Shown here in pieces: positions 63,280 to 64,000 of a stretch of 64,000 nt of DNA (positions are counted from its first letter, which is position 1; each line of letters starts with the position of its first letter). The notes beneath the pieces were generated by a model. The model was given only the letters and a program-made list of their open reading frames with translations, was not told where the DNA came from and did not search any database. Both the position numbers and the translations under genes were made by a program. Source of the DNA: Cladocopium goreaui. Taxonomy: Eukaryota > Sar > Dinophyceae > Suessiales > Symbiodiniaceae. The stretch covers positions 333,001 through 397,000 of the forward strand of contig CAMXCT020001680.1 of NCBI GenBank assembly GCA_947184155.2. Reading direction: 5' to 3'.

Positions 63280-64000
63280 TCAGGATCTGGTCATTCGGAT
63301 TTCTCGTCGGCGTTGATTGTATCTTCTGCTGCGATCCGCTAACGTATTGTCTGCGGGATCTGGCAACTCAGAAAAAATAACTGGTGTACAAAATGGCAGG
63401 TCCGGGTGATTCCGGAATGTCGGAGCCTCACCTGTTTCAGTGGGCTGAAGAAACTTCATCAAAACGTCCAGAGTTTCCCTTTGTTTCAGCATGATGGGTC
63501 TGTATGCAATGCCCTGTTTCAAGTGTTTACTGCCCAGCACGCAAATCGATTTTACTTTGTGAGGAGTCATCGTGGGCATGATATCATGTTGGACCAGATA
63601 TTGTAGATGTGCTAAAGAATCTCGAAAGCTGTTGACCATCCGTGTGAAGCAGTGAGCCCTCATGTCAAAGCCAGGGTTATCTTCCTCATTTTTGTATCTC
63701 GATTGTCCTTCTTCTCTGATGTTGAGCGGAATGCTCCGCCCAGTGGTAAGCAAAAAATTTACTGCAAGTTCAACCCAAGAGACTCCAGTTGGTGGTTTAT
63801 TGGTGTCAGGTTCAAGTGGCCACTGTAGAGTTTGAGTCCATGCCATGAGCATCGCTGTGTACCCTGTTCCCCACCTACTTGCATGTGCTACATATTGGAG
63901 ATCATCTGAGATTGTAAACTGTCGGACTTCTGCTGGATTCCAATCGTATAATAGCTGCTTAGGTCGGTCTGGGTCCACATAGTTGATTTCGTCCTTAATC
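63280..64000 (-). CDS. C-terminal part of a probable LINE-type retroelement ORF (5' end outside window)
   Basis: An open frame of 239 codons to the window edge. Reads RWGTGYTAMLMAWTQTL, GVSWVELAVNFLLTTG, SFRDSLAHLQYLVQHD, VLGSKHLKQGIAYRPIM, TLDVLMKFLQ, then a polar basic tail ending RRREIRMTRS. From memory, W-x-EL-x2-NF...TG followed later by LGS-x-H-x-KQGI resembles the region after the reverse transcriptase domain in dinoflagellate LINE-like polyproteins. The catalytic part is not in the window, so this is tentative. No introns are needed, consistent with a retroelement. Confidence 0.5.
   Translation of the reverse strand, partial: IKDEINYVDPDRPKQLLYDWNPAEVRQFTISDDLQYVAHASRWGTGYTAMLMAWTQTLQWPLEPDTNKPPTGVSWVELAVNFLLTTGRSIPLNIREEGQSRYKNEEDNPGFDMRAHCFTRMVNSFRDSLAHLQYLVQHDIMPTMTPHKVKSICVLGSKHLKQGIAYRPIMLKQRETLDVLMKFLQPTETGEAPTFRNHPDLPFCTPVIFSELPDPADNTLADRSRRYNQRRREIRMTRS

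Noticed and set aside
1..64000. Dinoflagellate spliced-leader gene (core TAGCCATTTTGGCTCAAG) or rRNA genes
   Set aside because: I looked for the leader core and its complement and for conserved rRNA segments and saw none.

Overview
The window looks like nuclear DNA of a dinoflagellate, possibly a Symbiodinium, Polarella or Prorocentrum relative; this is inferred from sequence alone. It is AT-rich, with short GC-richer exons scattered through kilobases of repeat. There are no operons or ribosome-binding sites. The exons fit together only if introns may start with GA or GC as well as GT, a known dinoflagellate trait. Pentatricopeptide (PPR) motifs of the NA-ISACE-W-AL type common in dinoflagellates are abundant.

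Layout. 0-6.1 kb: small exons of unrecognised genes on both strands and a 56-bp satellite (5.06-5.79 kb). 6.6-9.35 kb (minus): an ISXO2/Merlin-type DDE transposase in two exons with a companion gene upstream. 10-14 kb: a C-rich minisatellite, a perfect 18-bp hairpin and four or five isolated exons. 14.3-16.6 kb: a TIR element and a second copy of the 56-bp satellite. 18.5-19.5 and 22.0-22.5 kb (minus): two spliced genes of unknown function. 25.2-27.4 and 36.5-42.8 kb: two related elements made of tandem arrays in opposite orientation; the larger has perfect 17-bp terminal inverted repeats. 30-36 kb: more exons, including one PPR exon and one exon resembling dinoflagellate retroelement-like proteins. 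43.2-44.4 kb (plus): two phase-matched exons. 44.7-62.4 kb (minus): one PPR gene assembled here from 11 small exons. 53.8-55.4 kb: five back-to-back minisatellites inside its largest intron. 63.28-64.0 kb (minus): the 3' end of a probable LINE-type ORF that runs off the window.

Short terminal-inverted-repeat (TIR) elements without coding capacity occur throughout. Family A (CTGGTTGGTGG ends, 4-bp target duplication) and family B (CCCTCTGGTAA ends, TA duplication) carry a GT just inside one end and an AG at or near the other, on both strands. Inserted into a gene they could be removed as introns in either orientation. Families C and D have TA duplications and CAGT/CAAT ends of the Tc1/mariner kind. 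Family E and one other hairpin element also occur. This points to a genome where small DNA transposons continually make or fill introns. The PPR gene shows a possible outcome: its introns interrupt the 35-residue motif at seven different points.

Exon boundaries are my own reading from frame, splice dinucleotides and motif register. No transcript or database evidence was available, and most isolated exons have no recognisable function.
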